The position numbers and the translations under genes were made by a program. DNA of 64,000 bases, taken from Knoxdaviesia capensis. Its lineage: Eukaryota > Ascomycota > Sordariomycetes > Microascales > Gondwanamycetaceae. Positions 34,758 through 46,405 of this stretch are shown piece after piece. The notes below the pieces were generated by a model that had not been told where the DNA came from, made no database searches, and saw only the letters and a list, made by a program, of their open reading frames with translations. Each line of letters starts with the position of its first letter. The stretch's first letter is position 1. The stretch spans positions 2,449,593 to 2,513,592 of the forward strand of contig LNGK01000007.1 of NCBI GenBank assembly GCA_001510575.1. The letters run 5' to 3'.

Positions 34758-35535
34758 ACGAGTGCTGTTCGTGGCTGGGGGGTTAGGATACGTCCGGAAT
34801 CGGGGGACTGGGGAGTTTTTGGGGATCTTTTTGTTCGTCCGGCGATTTTGTTCGTTTTGGGCTTATCCAACTTCACTTGGGTTCAAGGGGCTCGGTTCAT
34901 TCGGGGAAGCACTTTGGGCTACTATCAGACGGATTGACGAAGGTTTACACGGCAACGGCGGATATGATACCAGTTCGGATCGGGGAGGACATGGGCCTTG
35001 ATACCTATCTTTTTCACTAGACTTTGTTTTTCTTCGTACAGCAATAGAAATGCACACGCACACGACCATGGGATGGCCCGGGAATCAGATAGCAAGCAAT
35101 GACGCTGCATGCGACATGTCAGAAAGAAGATGAAGATATGTATAACGCCCACACAGAGACACACGCCACGAACACGGCCAGAGTACGACTAGAATATATA
35201 GATCTCCGGGTTTTCCCACCTCGAACCTAGCAAGCAAAAACACCCGCCCGGGTCGTCTTCATCCCAAATAAAAAAGCAAATGGTAGATAATCATTATCGT
35301 CGTTACAAAAATATAAAAGGGCCGGCATAGAAAGAGGACCACACTGCACGGCCGTTAGAAAAATGGTACGAAGAAAGGGGAAAGGAACCGCGTGCCATAG
35401 TGTACGCACATATCGAACCCTAAAAAGAAAGGAAAATGGGTATCCATGGTCCAGCGATAGTTCAAAAAACAGCAGAAAACGAAATCATAAACCCCCGCCA
35501 GAAGAGAAAGAAAAAGCAGCAGACGGACAGTCCAC
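34758..35535. other. Convergent spacer
   Basis: 3' regions of the Cys-rich gene and the SCAP-like gene. No gene or conspicuous repeat is seen. The part nearest 35535 is A-rich on the plus strand, as expected for a minus-strand 3' UTR. Confidence 0.55.
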
Positions 35536-38500
35536 TCAGCGGAGGACCTCCCCGCCGGCCCGTCGCGCCGCACCCACGCCCTTCCGCGCGCGCCGCACCG
35601 CCCCCATCATGCCCTGATCGCCCAGGGTATCCACGGCATCGCCAAAGGTCTCGTGCCCCACGCTGATCAGCTTGACGAAGTTGCCGAAGCCGACCGCCAC
35701 CGACGACGCGCCAACCTTGGTGATCGGGCCCAGCTCGGTGATCATCAGGTGCGCGCCCTCCGACTCGGAGTGCAGCGGGCGGGTTTCGTACACGTCCTGC
35801 CGGCCCAGGTGCGAGACCATCCAGGCTTCCCAGCGGTCTTCGCGGGGGAGCAGCACTGACGAAGAGGATGACGAGGAGGAAGAGGATGACGGGTGGAGGG
35901 CGAAATGGGGGGAGGACGAGGAGGAGGCGGTGGATGTTGAGGAGGCGCGGGTGGTGGGCGACGAGCGCCGGCGGCGGCGCAGCCCGCTTCGCCCCGACGG
36001 GCCGGGACTCGACCGCGGACTGGGACTCTCGGCCTTCTCAACCGTCGTCGCCGGCATCTCCGACTTGCGCACGCCGACGATGCACCCGTTGGCCAGCGCC
36101 TCCCAGATGCCCGGGTTCGAGATGTGCTTGCGCACCTCCTTGGTATCGGCCCACGGACAGCAGCTGCGGCTGGCCGGGATGGTCGAGTTGCGGAAGCAGA
36201 TCGTATCGCCCTCCTCGGGCGGCATGTACGACTGGATCACGCAGTCGCCGGCATCGGCGTCCGTGTACACCAGCGCCAGCGACGCCAGCCCCGTCGACCC
36301 GCACTTGGGCCGCCGCCGCGACGAGTGGCAGCAGCGCAGCGAGAGCGGCTTGATCGCCGCCGTGCGGAACGTGTAGATGGGCTGGTAGTCCTTGCCGTCG
36401 ATCAGGTCGACCGTGTTGCGCCGCGCGACCAGGAGCGCGTTCAGCGCGGGCAGCGCGAGCACTTGGTGGATATCGCCCTTGTTGGTTGGCGGCGGCGGCG
36501 TGATGTCGCGGGACGTCCAGCCCGACTCGGTCTCGTACGCGCAGGACACACTGCCGCCGCGGGATACGGCAAGCACGCGGGCTTGCTCCATGCCGGAAGA
36601 CGAGTGAACTTCAGAGAGATATTGTTAGTAAGGGACAGAAATGACTCAACGATGAAAACATGTCGACGGGCAAGAACTTACCACTCTTCATCAGCGGGTC
36701 CACCGAAACCAGCGGCGCGCTGCCAATAGCCACCGGCGGTGCGCGCGGGGCCATAGGCGACGCCTCAATCATCTTGCCATCGCGGCCCACGAGGATCAGC
36801 GGCGCGCTGCGGCCCGACTTGGGGTACGCAAAGAACATCGCCTCGGGCCGCGGCATGCTGTCGATGGCGATGCTGTGGTTCCAGCGCCGCTCGGCCAGGT
36901 TCCAGAGCAGGATCTGCGTGGTCGAGAGAATGGCGAGCTGCCGCGAGTTCTCGTCAATGGCGATCGCGAGGACCGGAAACGGGTCGATGTTCGGCCCGTC
37001 GCCGTCGGTCAGCGCGTAGCTGGTGTTGCCCGACCGCGCATCCCACACACGGACCACGCGGTCAAGGCCAATCGACACAATCTGGCCGTTCTCGGAGGAG
37101 GCCATCATGATCACGTCCAGGCTATGGCCGCCGACAAAGGTCTTCACTGACAGCAGGTTCTCGCTTTCGAGGCTGTCTTCGGCGCGCGACGTTCCGGGTG
37201 GCTCACCCCAGAGCAGGAAGTGAAGAAGCAGGCGCACGGCGAGGGTGAGCACCAGAATAGTAATGGCAAACGAGACAAAGTGCTCATTCACAAAGTCGGA
37301 TATCAGGGGCAGGCCGGCGAGTTGGGGGCGCAGCGCTCCCGTGCGTACAAACACCAGCGGCTCGTACACACGGGCGATGTAGCTGTGGGCCAGCGGTTTG
37401 ATGGCCCGGATGATCTCACGGGCAGTGTCATGGGCCTGGAGATACACCCACGACGACGGATTGCGCGACATGGGCAGAGAATACGAGGTTGAAGATGGAG
37501 GGGATGCGGTCGAGTTGAAAGCTGTTGAGCCGTCGCACCACGGGCAAACGGAGCGACGCAGCTGTTTGGCGGCATTCGCAAAGTCGAAAAAATGTGACTC
37601 GGCAACCACCAAAAAGCCCAGCATCACGAGTGTCCCGGCAATGCGTGTCGAGAGCGCAATCTTTCCCCGCAACATGGCCTCGGGCCACCGGGGAATGGTG
37701 CGCAGGGCAAAGGTCTGCGGGCGGCTGGTTCTGAAGGCGATTTTGGCCAGAGACTCGCTCAGCTCGGCGCGGCGCAGATCGACACTGAGGACGGAGAGGA
37801 AGAAGGTGGAAAAATAGAAGAAGTCGAAGAAGATGGCAATGGCGAGGAAGATGCACAGCGATGAGACGGCGGGCGACACCACGCGCGAGACGCCCCAGAG
37901 GATGGCGAGGTTCTGGATGGTCGAGGCAATGACTACCGGCGCAGTCTTGCCGAAGGCGTAGGCGATGCGAGTGCTCGTGTGGGCTTCGGCGGGGGTGGAG
38001 ATAACGGTGTTGAGGAGTCGGAAGAAGTTCTCGAGACTGAGAGCCATAATGGCCAGCGGGTACGAGGCCGGTGGCACTCTCGAGATGTCCATCTGCATCG
38101 CGGAGCAGATGGTCAGGCTGGAAAGAAGAGCAAGGATGACCTGGGTGGCGAGGGCAACCACCAGGCCGGCGCGGGACTTGACAGCCTTCAGTTTCGAAAG
38201 GCTGATAGCAAAATATAGGAAGATAAGACTATAGGCGAGGCCCAGCATGATCGAGTCGCGATGGGACTGGGGGAGAAACTGGAACTCAAACAGCTGCGAC
38301 GACGTGGCAATGCCGTCGACGGGATGCAGATCCCACTTGTCCCGCAGTTGTGACGCCATGTCCTGGGCGCGGCGCTCCCAGCCGACAGCAACGGGCGAGT
38401 CGGGGAGGTGGAAGAGAGTGATGACGAGCGCATCGGCAGCGACGAGCTGTTTGTGGACGATGCGTTGGCCGTTGAAGACCAGAGAATGGCGGAGGGTGAT

Positions 38501-39314
38501 GTTTGCGGGGGTTGTGAGGCTGTTCATCGAGTTGACGGTTAGTAGAAGGTCGTCGTCGGCCGACACGGCATCGGCCGAGTTGGACCAGTACTGCAGCGGC
38601 GAGTGGAGCAGCCACGAGCCGTTGAACTGTGCGGAGAGCGACGGGCGGTGGGCGCCGGAGGCCAATCGGGGGAGGGGAGAGGGGTCGACGAGCTCGTGCG
38701 GGTCGATCCAGGCTTTTTCGGAGACAACGCCGCGGGGCAGGCGTGGCTGCGGGAGCGGGAACGGGCCGGCGTCATCGTCATCGTCGAGCGAGCCGAGCAT
38801 CTCGTCCTGCAGCTGCAGGGCACCGAGCAGGATGTCGCGGTCGATGGCCTCCATGTAGCTGCCGTGCACCCAGATCGAGCGGATGATGATGTCGGGGTCG
38901 GCAGCCGGCACGAGGCGGATGTCGGACCAGGCGTGGCCGGGCACGAGCGAGACATCGCTGGGGCCGTGGGTGTTGGAGAAGAGGAACACGAGCGGGTAGA
39001 CGAGGGCGGCGGCGACGGCGATCGAGATGACGAGGGTGGCCACCACATGGCGGGACACGTTGCGGCCGTATCGCGCGAGACTGCGGCGGATGGGATGGCT
39101 GGGGGAGAGCGCCGGCGCTTGAGCTGTGCTGGAGACGGGGGAAAGGACGGAGCCGGAGTTAGAGTGGGGTTATCGGGGCCGGGAGAGTTGCGACATGACC
39201 GCCGGTCACGGCACATATCACGCGTCATCGTCATCATCATCGGCATCGGCATCACCATCGGCGCCGTCAGAATTGCACTCACCCCCGCAGCGGATACAGA
39301 AGATACCAGATCAT
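35536..39314 (-). CDS. scp1: SCAP-like sterol-sensing protein (SREBP cleavage-activating protein homolog)
   Basis: Minus-strand exons 39314-39283, 39128-36682 and 36608-35536 give 1183 residues. The 32-base first exon encodes MIWYLLYPLRG, a start I recall from fungal SCAP proteins, and joins through acceptor ctccag to TAQAPALSPSHPIR. Features: TM1 (VVATLVISIAVAAALVYPLV); a large luminal loop; a sterol-sensing domain of several TM helices at about 300-460 (LIFLYFAISLSKLKAVKSRA, ALSLENFFRLLNTVISTPAE, IFFDFFYFSTFFLSVLSVDL); another luminal loop; a last TM (FAITILVLTLAVRLLLHFLL); then cytosolic WD40-type repeats from about 680 (GLDRVVRVWDARSGN, ILLWNLAERRWN). A poly-Ser and Arg-rich insert interrupts the WD region. 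In this family the protein holds or escorts the SREBP transcription factor in the ER according to sterol and oxygen supply. Whether sterol binding is kept cannot be read from the sequence. Confidence 0.92.
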
Positions 39315-39856
39315 GGCATGACAGAAGCCATCAACATCTGGAGAACATTCGAGGCGGCGAAAAAGGAGAAGGAGAGGCACGAAATACTCGATGTATTCGG
39401 GAATTTATTGCTTTCCATCGTTTTCTTGAAGAGGGGGAAAAGAAGGAGAAGAAAAGCGTCACACCAAGAGAGTGAAAAACGCAAGAGTTCTAGATGTTTC
39501 AATTTTTTTTGGCGTGTGGATATATCATCCCAAGACGACTCCTAAAGTGCGGCAAGAGTCGAGGTTCTCGGTCGTGGCTGCCAAAGCCTGCACAAACGGC
39601 CAGCGGGCAAAGCCGGGGGCGCCAACACGCCATACTCTCAGCTGTCTAGCTGGTGGACCACGGCCTGACACTGCTGGAGCTACAGCGCTCCACCCACTAG
39701 AACCGCGCTGTACACGCCACGCGCACCCACGCAGACCCGCTTACCTAATCCGGAAACGTCCATCGTATGTTCTCGTCTACAGCCGCATTCCTTGCCAAGC
39801 AAAATCCGCAAATCGGCGGGGTCTAGACACCGTAGTCTAAGCCGTTTTAGGCGACA
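39315..39856. other. Upstream region of the SCAP-like gene
   Basis: No gene is seen. Purine-rich plus-strand sequence near 39360-39480 corresponds to a CT-rich leader of the minus-strand SCAP gene. The rest, up to the LTR-like block, is unremarkable. Confidence 0.5.
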
Positions 39857-40274
39857 TGATATTTACTGTACTTCTTCCCGGTCAGCTTAGACGTATCGCT
39901 GTTCCGGAAATACAGAAACTTGACTGCATTGTTTGCCTAGGAGAACGGAGTGCTCCTAGGTCTTATATAAAAGAAGCTTGTGCGTAAGCCCAACATTCCA
40001 TCCCATGCCAATACCCTCCTATAGGTCGAGCCAAAGTTTGATTATGTTAGCTTTTCAGCTTATGTCATCAAGACCCTAAGAAGCCCTAAGGAAAGGAGAG
40101 AGAGAGAGAGAGAGAGAGCGCGAGGAGCCGTTGCTCAAGACCAAGATCAAGTATAGAAAGAAGAAGCTTTAAAAAACCCTGCATCTTTCAAGTTCATTAT
40201 CGTACGACTTGGAGCGACGTACCGATATTCTCTCTTCCAAGTTCCGTGGAAGCGACCATATGTGGTAACAGAGC
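39857..40274 (+). mobile_element. Probable LTR relic with primer-binding-site-like motif (copia type)
   Basis: The sequence TGGTAACAGAGC at 40263-40274 closely matches the half-initiator-tRNA primer-binding site (TGGTATCAGAGC) of Ty1/copia elements. Four bases before it is a CA (40257-40258) that could end an LTR. Upstream are a TATATAAA box (39964-39971), a hairpin CCTAGGAG/CTCCTAGG (39936-39960) and a hairpin CTTCCA/TGGAAG (40234-40252). A TG at 39857 is a possible LTR start, but this edge is a guess. No gag or pol coding follows, so it would be a 5' LTR with a stub of internal sequence, or a solo LTR with a chance match. A GA run lies at 40097-40118. Confidence 0.5.
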
Positions 40275-40452
40275 ATAAAAAAAGCTGGTTGAAAATAGAG
40301 AGTTCATATGAGTATTGATACTAACTACTTCCGGAGCACTTTCCTTTCACTAAGTTTACTTGAAGATGTACACTTTGACGATTCCCGTTCACAACCTTAG
40401 CTCTTGTTTTCTTTCTCTTTTACCTCTGAGGATCTCCCCGCAAAAGATAATA

Positions 40453-41589
40453 ATGGCAGCTCAAGCCCAAGATCAGCGACCACTTGGGAGTCCTCGCCAT
40501 CCAGCCGGCAAAAGAATCCCACCCCCGTCCACCCCGAAACTGCCCCACGATGCGGATGCAATCAGCACCACCACCACTCTCGTGACATACGGAGGAGCCG
40601 AGGGCGGACCAACCCCAATATCATCAACCGCCGCTTTGGCGTCTGGCTCGACGCTCGACGACAACGACGAGACTCTGCCTGCGCCAGATTTTATCTTTAC
40701 CACGGCCAAGCGGCTGCTCGAATCTCTCGTGGCCCTCGACAGTCGCATTGATGCAGTAACAGTGGCCGGCGTACGCTACGTGGATTACATTGCTGTACGC
40801 CGCGCGATCGAGGCCGGCCACCAGAAATACCGTCTTTTCTTCTTCTCCGAGACCGGCCTTCTCATCGTAACCCTCCCGCGAGCCGAGCACGAGATTTTGC
40901 ACCTCTTCCTCAACGACAAGCTCATAGGCCAGATTGCCATGGCCGGACTCCTCAATTCCTGGTGCGGGACCGGTGGTAGTGAATTCCCGCCCAGTAGCGC
41001 GTCCTCTCGATCTTCGTCTCATGGCGAAGCCGATTCCGGCGGCAAGCCGCGACAGTACCGCCGTGGAAAGCATCAGTGGCCAACCGTTGTATTCGAAGGC
41101 GGCTTCTCCCAGCCCCTTGCCTCCCTTCGTGCGAAGATGCGCTTTTGGTTCGCGGTCTCAGGCCACGACGTCAAGATTGTCGTGCTGGCCAAGGCCTTCC
41201 ACCAGGACCGCGAACATAAGCGAATCTTGGTCGAGCAGTGGCAAGAACGCCCAGTGGGAGCACCCTCGGCCCTGGAATCGCCGTCGCCGGTCCCCGACCG
41301 CCCCGGCGCCACTATGACGCGCTTGGCCGCGTCTGAGATGGGACGCCGGCTTCAGCCAGTCTGCGTACAGACGATCAATATTGTGTGGGCCGTCCCGACC
41401 GTGCAATTCGACAGTGCGACTCCAGAGCAACAATCTAGTCCGGGCTCTTACAACGTGACGAGAGGCCCGTTGTCCCTAGCCTTCGACCGCTTGTTTCTCC
41501 GCCCCCCGATGCACAACGAACCGGACACTTTCTTGATTGACGATGGGAGACTGCAGCAGTACGCGGCCGATATATGGTCCGAGGAGTAG
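40453..41589 (+). CDS. Fungal multicopy hypothetical protein, PD-(D/E)XK-nuclease-like fold suspected
   Basis: An intronless gene of 378 residues. The start at 40453 (aataATGGCAGC) is preferred over the longer frame from 40360, whose prefix is unrelated. The N-terminus is a Pro/Ser/Thr-rich linker. The core starts near residue 80 (DFIFTTAKRLLESLVALD) and includes RYVDYIAVRRAIEAGHQKYR, HQWPTVVFEGGFSQPLASLR, MRFWFAVSGHDVKIVVLAK and ILVEQWQERP. It ends RPGATMTR, SYNVTRGPLSLAFDRLFLR and LQQYAADIW. I recall this order from a family with many members in Aspergillus and Penicillium. Its usual motif is VxEVG-S-S-xxLxxDxRxWLxxS, suggestive of PD-(D/E)XK enzymes. Here the usual EVG is EGG and a clear catalytic Asp-Glu-x-Lys set is not visible, so nuclease activity is doubtful. 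It lies next to an LTR-like relic. Confidence 0.78.
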   Translation: MAAQAQDQRPLGSPRHPAGKRIPPPSTPKLPHDADAISTTTTLVTYGGAEGGPTPISSTAALASGSTLDDNDETLPAPDFIFTTAKRLLESLVALDSRIDAVTVAGVRYVDYIAVRRAIEAGHQKYRLFFFSETGLLIVTLPRAEHEILHLFLNDKLIGQIAMAGLLNSWCGTGGSEFPPSSASSRSSSHGEADSGGKPRQYRRGKHQWPTVVFEGGFSQPLASLRAKMRFWFAVSGHDVKIVVLAKAFHQDREHKRILVEQWQERPVGAPSALESPSPVPDRPGATMTRLAASEMGRRLQPVCVQTINIVWAVPTVQFDSATPEQQSSPGSYNVTRGPLSLAFDRLFLRPPMHNEPDTFLIDDGRLQQYAADIWSEE

Positions 41590-42066
41590 TTCGACGAATC
41601 AACGAGCTGGTAGAAGGTTGTTCTGGCGTCGTATTGCTCAAGTAATGCTCCATAGAACCCGAGTCTGCCGTATTCGGACTCTGGGCAAACGACCCACAAG
41701 AACTCGTGGTATCGCCGAGATGCATATCCTCTCTCAAACTGACATGCAGCTACGTGTAACAGCAAACAATGTCCTGATAGCTGCATGTAGACCTCCTCTA
41801 GCCCTGAGACTAGTATAGGGCTATATTTAGCTTCTTCAACTGTAACTTTTACCATCGGTGCATATTATTCTGGCGTTTGCTTCAAATGTAGCCCGAGAAT
41901 TAAGTTGATTGAGTGCCTGGTGCATCTGGCTTTAATGACTTGCAGGAGACACACTGGCCAAACCCTAACCCTAGCCACCGCGGATATAGATCTTCACACC
42001 AGACGTGCCCCACTATCAAATCTTCATTCCACGACCAACCTTTCTTTCTTCGACAGCAATTGAGCC
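41590..42066 (+). promoter_or_regulatory. Spacer with telomere-repeat-like box upstream of the JmjC gene
   Basis: A tandem gene spacer of 477 bases. At 41960-41974 it contains AAACCCTAACCCTAG, which is two CCCTAA units, about 95-105 bases before the JmjC start codon. This could be a telobox-type promoter element bound by a telomere-repeat-binding (Myb/TRF-like) factor; that role is inferred. Confidence 0.5.
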
Positions 42067-43465
42067 ATGGCGTTAGTCCCCACCGAAGACGATGCGATTG
42101 CCGGCATGCTGCAGTCGTACGCCGAGCTGAATCCGTCGGCGGTGGCCGAGCTGGACGAAGAGCCGAGTCCACTGGAGTTCATGCGCTTCGTGGCCCAGAA
42201 CACCCCGTTTGTGGTCCGGCGGAGTGCGGCCCAGTGGAAGGCCACGCAGGAATGGGATGCGGCGTACTTGAAGCGGGTGATGGGGGACCAGCTGGTGAAT
42301 GTGGCTGTGACGCCAGAGGGGTAGGTGCGGACACTCTTTTCTCTCACATTTTGGGATCTACGTTGAGGGAAGCTTGGACTCGGGGATCCATGTTGACGCG
42401 CAGTTCCACACGCCTAGAAACGCAGACTCGCCGACCTTCCACCCGTCGGGCAAGGTCGTCTTCGCCAAGCCGCACGAGGAGGACCAGCCGTTCTCCGAGT
42501 TCCTGGACTACGTGATCCGGCAGGAGCGGGACCCCGCCTTTGACGAGGACAGCGAGATCCGCTACGCCCAGACCCGTAGGAGACCTCCCTTTCTATGCAA
42601 CAGATGCTATCTTTGGGCTGGACTGCTTCTTGATATGTAACTAACGCTCCGCAGAGAACGACAACCTGCGCGATGAGTACGCCGCGCTCTTCCCGCAAGT
42701 GCAGGCCGATATCCCGTTTGCCCGCATTGCGCTGCAGCGCCCGCCCGAGGCGGTCAACCTGTGGATCGGCAACTCGCGGTCGGTGACGGCGATGCACAAG
42801 GACAACTACGAGAACATCTACGTGCAGATTCGCGGACGCAAGCATTTTGTGCTGTTCCCGCCGCACTCGTATCCGTGTGTCAACGAGACGGCGTTGGCGC
42901 CGGCGACGTACCGGCGTTCCAACAAGGCGGTGGAAGCAGGGGAAGCGGGAAAAGCACCGGAAGTTGAGGACGAGCAGGAAGATGGGCTCGTACTACAGAT
43001 GGACGACAATGGCGCTGAGGACGTGCCGTTTCCGATCTGGGACCCGGACGTGCCGGAGAGCAATGCCACCGCGTACTCGCACCTGGCGGCGCCGGTGCGG
43101 GTGACGCTGAACCCAGGAGACATGCTGTATCTCCCCGCGATGTGGTGAGTTTGCCGGCATGCGAGGTCGTCTGGACTACAGTCGTGTGTTTGGCGACTAC
43201 ATACTAACCTGACCCACTACTTGCAGGTATCACAAAGTATCACAGTCGTGTCCTGATGACTCGGAGGGCTTTGTGCTGGCCGTGAACTACTGGTTTGTTT
43301 CCCCTGAACACCGCACCGAGGACCGTGCAAACGGCTAACGCAACCATCTACAACAGGTTTGATATGGACTTCTCCGGGCCGTTGTTCCCCATGACGTCGT
43401 TCATCCGCAACATCGTTCTGCAGAGTAAATCTAAGAAAGCAGCAGAGCATTCATTTCGTGTGTAG
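42067..43465 (+). CDS. jmjd7: JMJD7-like JmjC-domain oxygenase
   Basis: Five exons, 42067-42320, 42418-42575, 42655-43144, 43227-43292 and 43357-43465, give 358 residues. All donors and acceptors are GT/AG and all joins keep frame. The fold follows human JMJD7: FVAQNTPFVVRRSAAQW, VNVAVTPEGNAD, PFSEFLDYV, PPEAVNLWIGNSRSVTAMHKD, NIYVQIRGRKHFVLFPP, LNPGDMLYLPAMWYHKVSQ, FVLAVNYWFDMDF. The Fe(II) ligands are visible: His185 and Asp187 in HKD, and His303 in WYHKV. The family uses 2-oxoglutarate and oxygen to hydroxylate lysine; human JMJD7 acts on DRG GTPases. An acidic insert (about 255-280) is specific to this copy or lineage. It converges on Spb1 with a 222-base gap. Confidence 0.93.
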
Positions 43466-43687
43466 GCCATTTTCGGCCTGCACTAAGTTGAAGCGAAAGG
43501 CTTGAATGGAACTACATTTTTCTTAATCCTGTATACATTGTCAAAAAAACATTTTATATCCCATAAACGCCGAGCCGAACTCGCAGTGCTGAGCCATGCC
43601 CAAGAACAGAAGAAAATATGCACCCGAACAAACGGAAAAAAAGAACGAGAAAATACAAACACACACCAAAATAACCACGCTTTTGTC

Positions 43688-46405
43688 TTATTTCTTCGCA
43701 ATCCGCTTCATGGCCCGCAACTCCTTCTTCATGCGGGGATCCACCATCTTGTACCGGCCGCGCTGCACGCCCTTGGGCCGGCCCTTGACGCCGCGGTTGA
43801 CGCCGCGCGCGACCACCACCTTGACCTTCGGCCGGACCTGCTTCTTGGCGGCCCGCGCCATCAGCTTGCCGATGGTCACCGCCTTCTCGCTCTCCGTGAG
43901 CGCCTCGTCGTTGGCCAGCACGTCGGACTTCTTGCGCAGCTTCTCCAGCCGCTGCGCCGTCTTGAACTTCTTGCGCGCCTTGGCCTCGCGCACCTTCTTG
44001 ATCGGCCGCGCGTTCAGCGCGCGCATCTTGTCTTTGATGGCCTGGGCGGCTGCCTTGGTGATCGGCTTCTGCGGCTTGTCGTGGCGCGACTCGTCTTCGA
44101 TGAACCAGTCTGGCAGGCCGTCGCGGTCGCGCAGGGCGTACTTGTTGAAGCCGTCGTCGATCAGGTCGCGCTTGGACTTCTCGCCGGTGGCCAGCTGGTG
44201 GGCGAGCGTCATGGCTTCCGCCGTGATGATGTCGATGTCTGTATTCTATCCGTTAGTTGTGACTCATGAAGCTGTGGGGAAAAATAGAAGTAAAAAGCAT
44301 ACCAAGACGGCCGTTGGGGAGACGCTTCTCTTCCTCCCACTCTTCCGTCTGCTTCTTGACCACTTCGATGCCGTCCTGGTCAGACTCGTCATCGCTGCTC
44401 TCGGGCTCGGCTGCCGTCTTGCTCTTGCCATTGGCAGCCTTGGAGTCCTTGACTCCGTTGGTTCCGTTAGCCGTAGGCTTTGCCTTGGAGTCCTTCTCGG
44501 CGGCCTTTGCCTTTGCCTTGGCCTTCTTCTCCGCCTTGGTCTTGGCCGGTGCCGGCTTGGCCTCTTCGTAGTCCTCCATGACCTCATCCTCGTCCTCTTC
44601 TAATATGCCAGACATGTCGCCAAACACGTCCTGGTTGAAGAAGCTGCGGGCCCGTTTGGACAGCCCCGAGGCATCATCGCCGTCGTCTTCCCCTTCAAGG
44701 TCTGTAAGCAGCTTGCGGGGGGCTTCGTCGTCATCGTCATCGTCGTCTTCCTCGCTGCTGTCTTCCTCCAGCTCCGACTCGTCGTCGCTCACTTCCTCGC
44801 CGCTGGCCGAGAAGCCCTCCCAGTTCTTGTCGCCGGCTTCCTCGCGCGCACGCTTCGCGCGATACTTCGCGTCGGTTTCGGCCTTGCGGTCCTTGAAGTT
44901 GTCGTACATCGAGTCCAGTTCGCGCTCCAGACGGTCCTCCTCGGGGTCGCTGTCTGGGTCTTCCTCCGGCGCCTCCTCCTGCTTCTGGGATTCCTTCAGG
45001 AGGGCCATGCGGCCCTTGGAGATCTGCTTGAGAACGTTGGAGTTGGTGGCCGCGGCCTTCTCGACCGTCTTCAGAGTGAATATCGAGCCATCGCCGCGGC
45101 CTCCTTCTTGCTCCATACCAATATCCATCGGCGCGGTCATATGCAGCTGCATGCGGATGATTTCCTTTTGCTTCTGCTCATTCTCTCGCCTCTTCTCGCG
45201 CTTGCGCTTGGCCTTGTCCTTGTCGTTGAGTGCTTGGAGCTCTTCCTGCAGTTTCAGCTCCTCATCCATCTCTTCGACCTCGGCAACTTCGTCGCCAATA
45301 GCCTCTTTGGTGGCGGCCTTCTTCTGCGACAGGCCAAACAGCTCGCGGACTTTCAAACGCCACTTCAGCAGCAGCTTGAACTCTTTGCGGCCGAGAACCT
45401 TCAGATCTTCCGAAAGTCTGCGGATGTCATCGGTGGTCTCGTCGAGTTTGTTGAGGGCGACCAGGGCGATATCGCCGTTTGGCGGTTGGTCAAAGCTGAG
45501 CTTGTTGCAACTACCGAGAATGGCGATGGGATCGGTGGTCTGGATGAACTCGCTGGCGGAAACCTGCTTGAACTGGGTATAGTCTCCCTCTTCGTAGCCA
45601 TCTCTCTTGCGCTTTTTGACTTCCGGGTTGTAGACCTTGGCCTCATTGTTAGGCGTGGGATTGGCCAGCTCCTCGAACACAGTGCGCGGGTCAAGGAACC
45701 TGGGGTCGATCTTCTTGGGGGCCTTGAAACCGCGGCAAACGACGAAGATTTCGGCAGACACGTTACGCGAAGACGGGGGCTTGGTGGCCTCGACCTTGGT
45801 GAACAGCTGGTTGAAGACCCAGAGCAGCGAGATGTAGTCCTTCGAGCGGAAGACCTTGGTGACAAAGGTACCGCCCTCCACAAGGAACTCGGTGGCCAGT
45901 TTCATGGACTGCAGAGCAAGTTCGGCCTGGTTGAACGAATCCTGGTTCCAGGCGGTACCGACGTTGGGAGCGCCATCGTGCAGCACGGTGTCGGCCTTCC
46001 ACGTCTTGAGGTGTTGGCGAATGGTGGCGCGGCAGTGCTCAGTGGTGATATCGGCTTGAAAGGAGATGACTTTCGGGATCGGCTTGATCGGGGCAAGATC
46101 GACTCCGATAATGAGACTGTTCACGGGCATCGCTTCGGCGGCGACCTGGCACCAAGACTATACAGAGAGAAGGAGTTGGTTAGAGGGTGACTGTGAGAAG
46201 AAAAAATATATGTAACTTGGGAAACATATAAACTTACACCAGGCGCAGCGCAAAGATCCAGCAGGACCTTGCTCTTCTCAAGGAAGCCATATTTCTTGTT
46301 GAGCTGGATCAACTTGAAGGCGGCACGGGCACGGTAGCCCTTCTCCTTTGCAAGTTTGTACCATTTATCCAGACGGCCTTTGCCGTGCTTCTTCTGGATA
46401 GCCAT
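43688..46405 (-). CDS. spb1: Spb1 rRNA 2'-O-methyltransferase (60S subunit biogenesis)
   Basis: Minus-strand exons 46405-46238, 46157-44303 and 44238-43688 give 857 residues, close to the yeast protein (about 840). The N-terminal FtsJ/RrmJ domain has MAIQKKHGKGRLDKWYKLAK, an S-adenosylmethionine motif split by intron 1 (LDLCAAPG/SWCQVA) and the catalytic K-D-K-E set at Lys31, Asp117 (LHDGAPN), Lys157 (FVTKVFR) and Glu192 (SAEIFVV). A middle domain with Lys/Glu-rich coiled coil and a long acidic stretch (SSEEDDDDDDDE) follow. The C-terminal Spb1 domain has DIDIITAEAMTLAHQLATG, DDGFNKYALRDRDGLPDWF and ends RYKMVDPRMKKELRAMKRI. The enzyme methylates the 25S rRNA A-loop in the nucleolus. It shares a divergent promoter with the Cdt2-like gene. 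Confidence 0.97.

Noticed and set aside
43502..44603. Plus-strand ORFs of 255 and 335 codons opposite the spb1 3' end
   Set aside because: Antisense to the conserved Spb1 C-terminal domain; no motif of their own.
44578..46190. Plus-strand ORFs of 334 and 360 codons opposite spb1
   Set aside because: Ser-rich and Leu/Val-rich antisense shadows of the acidic spb1 exon 2.
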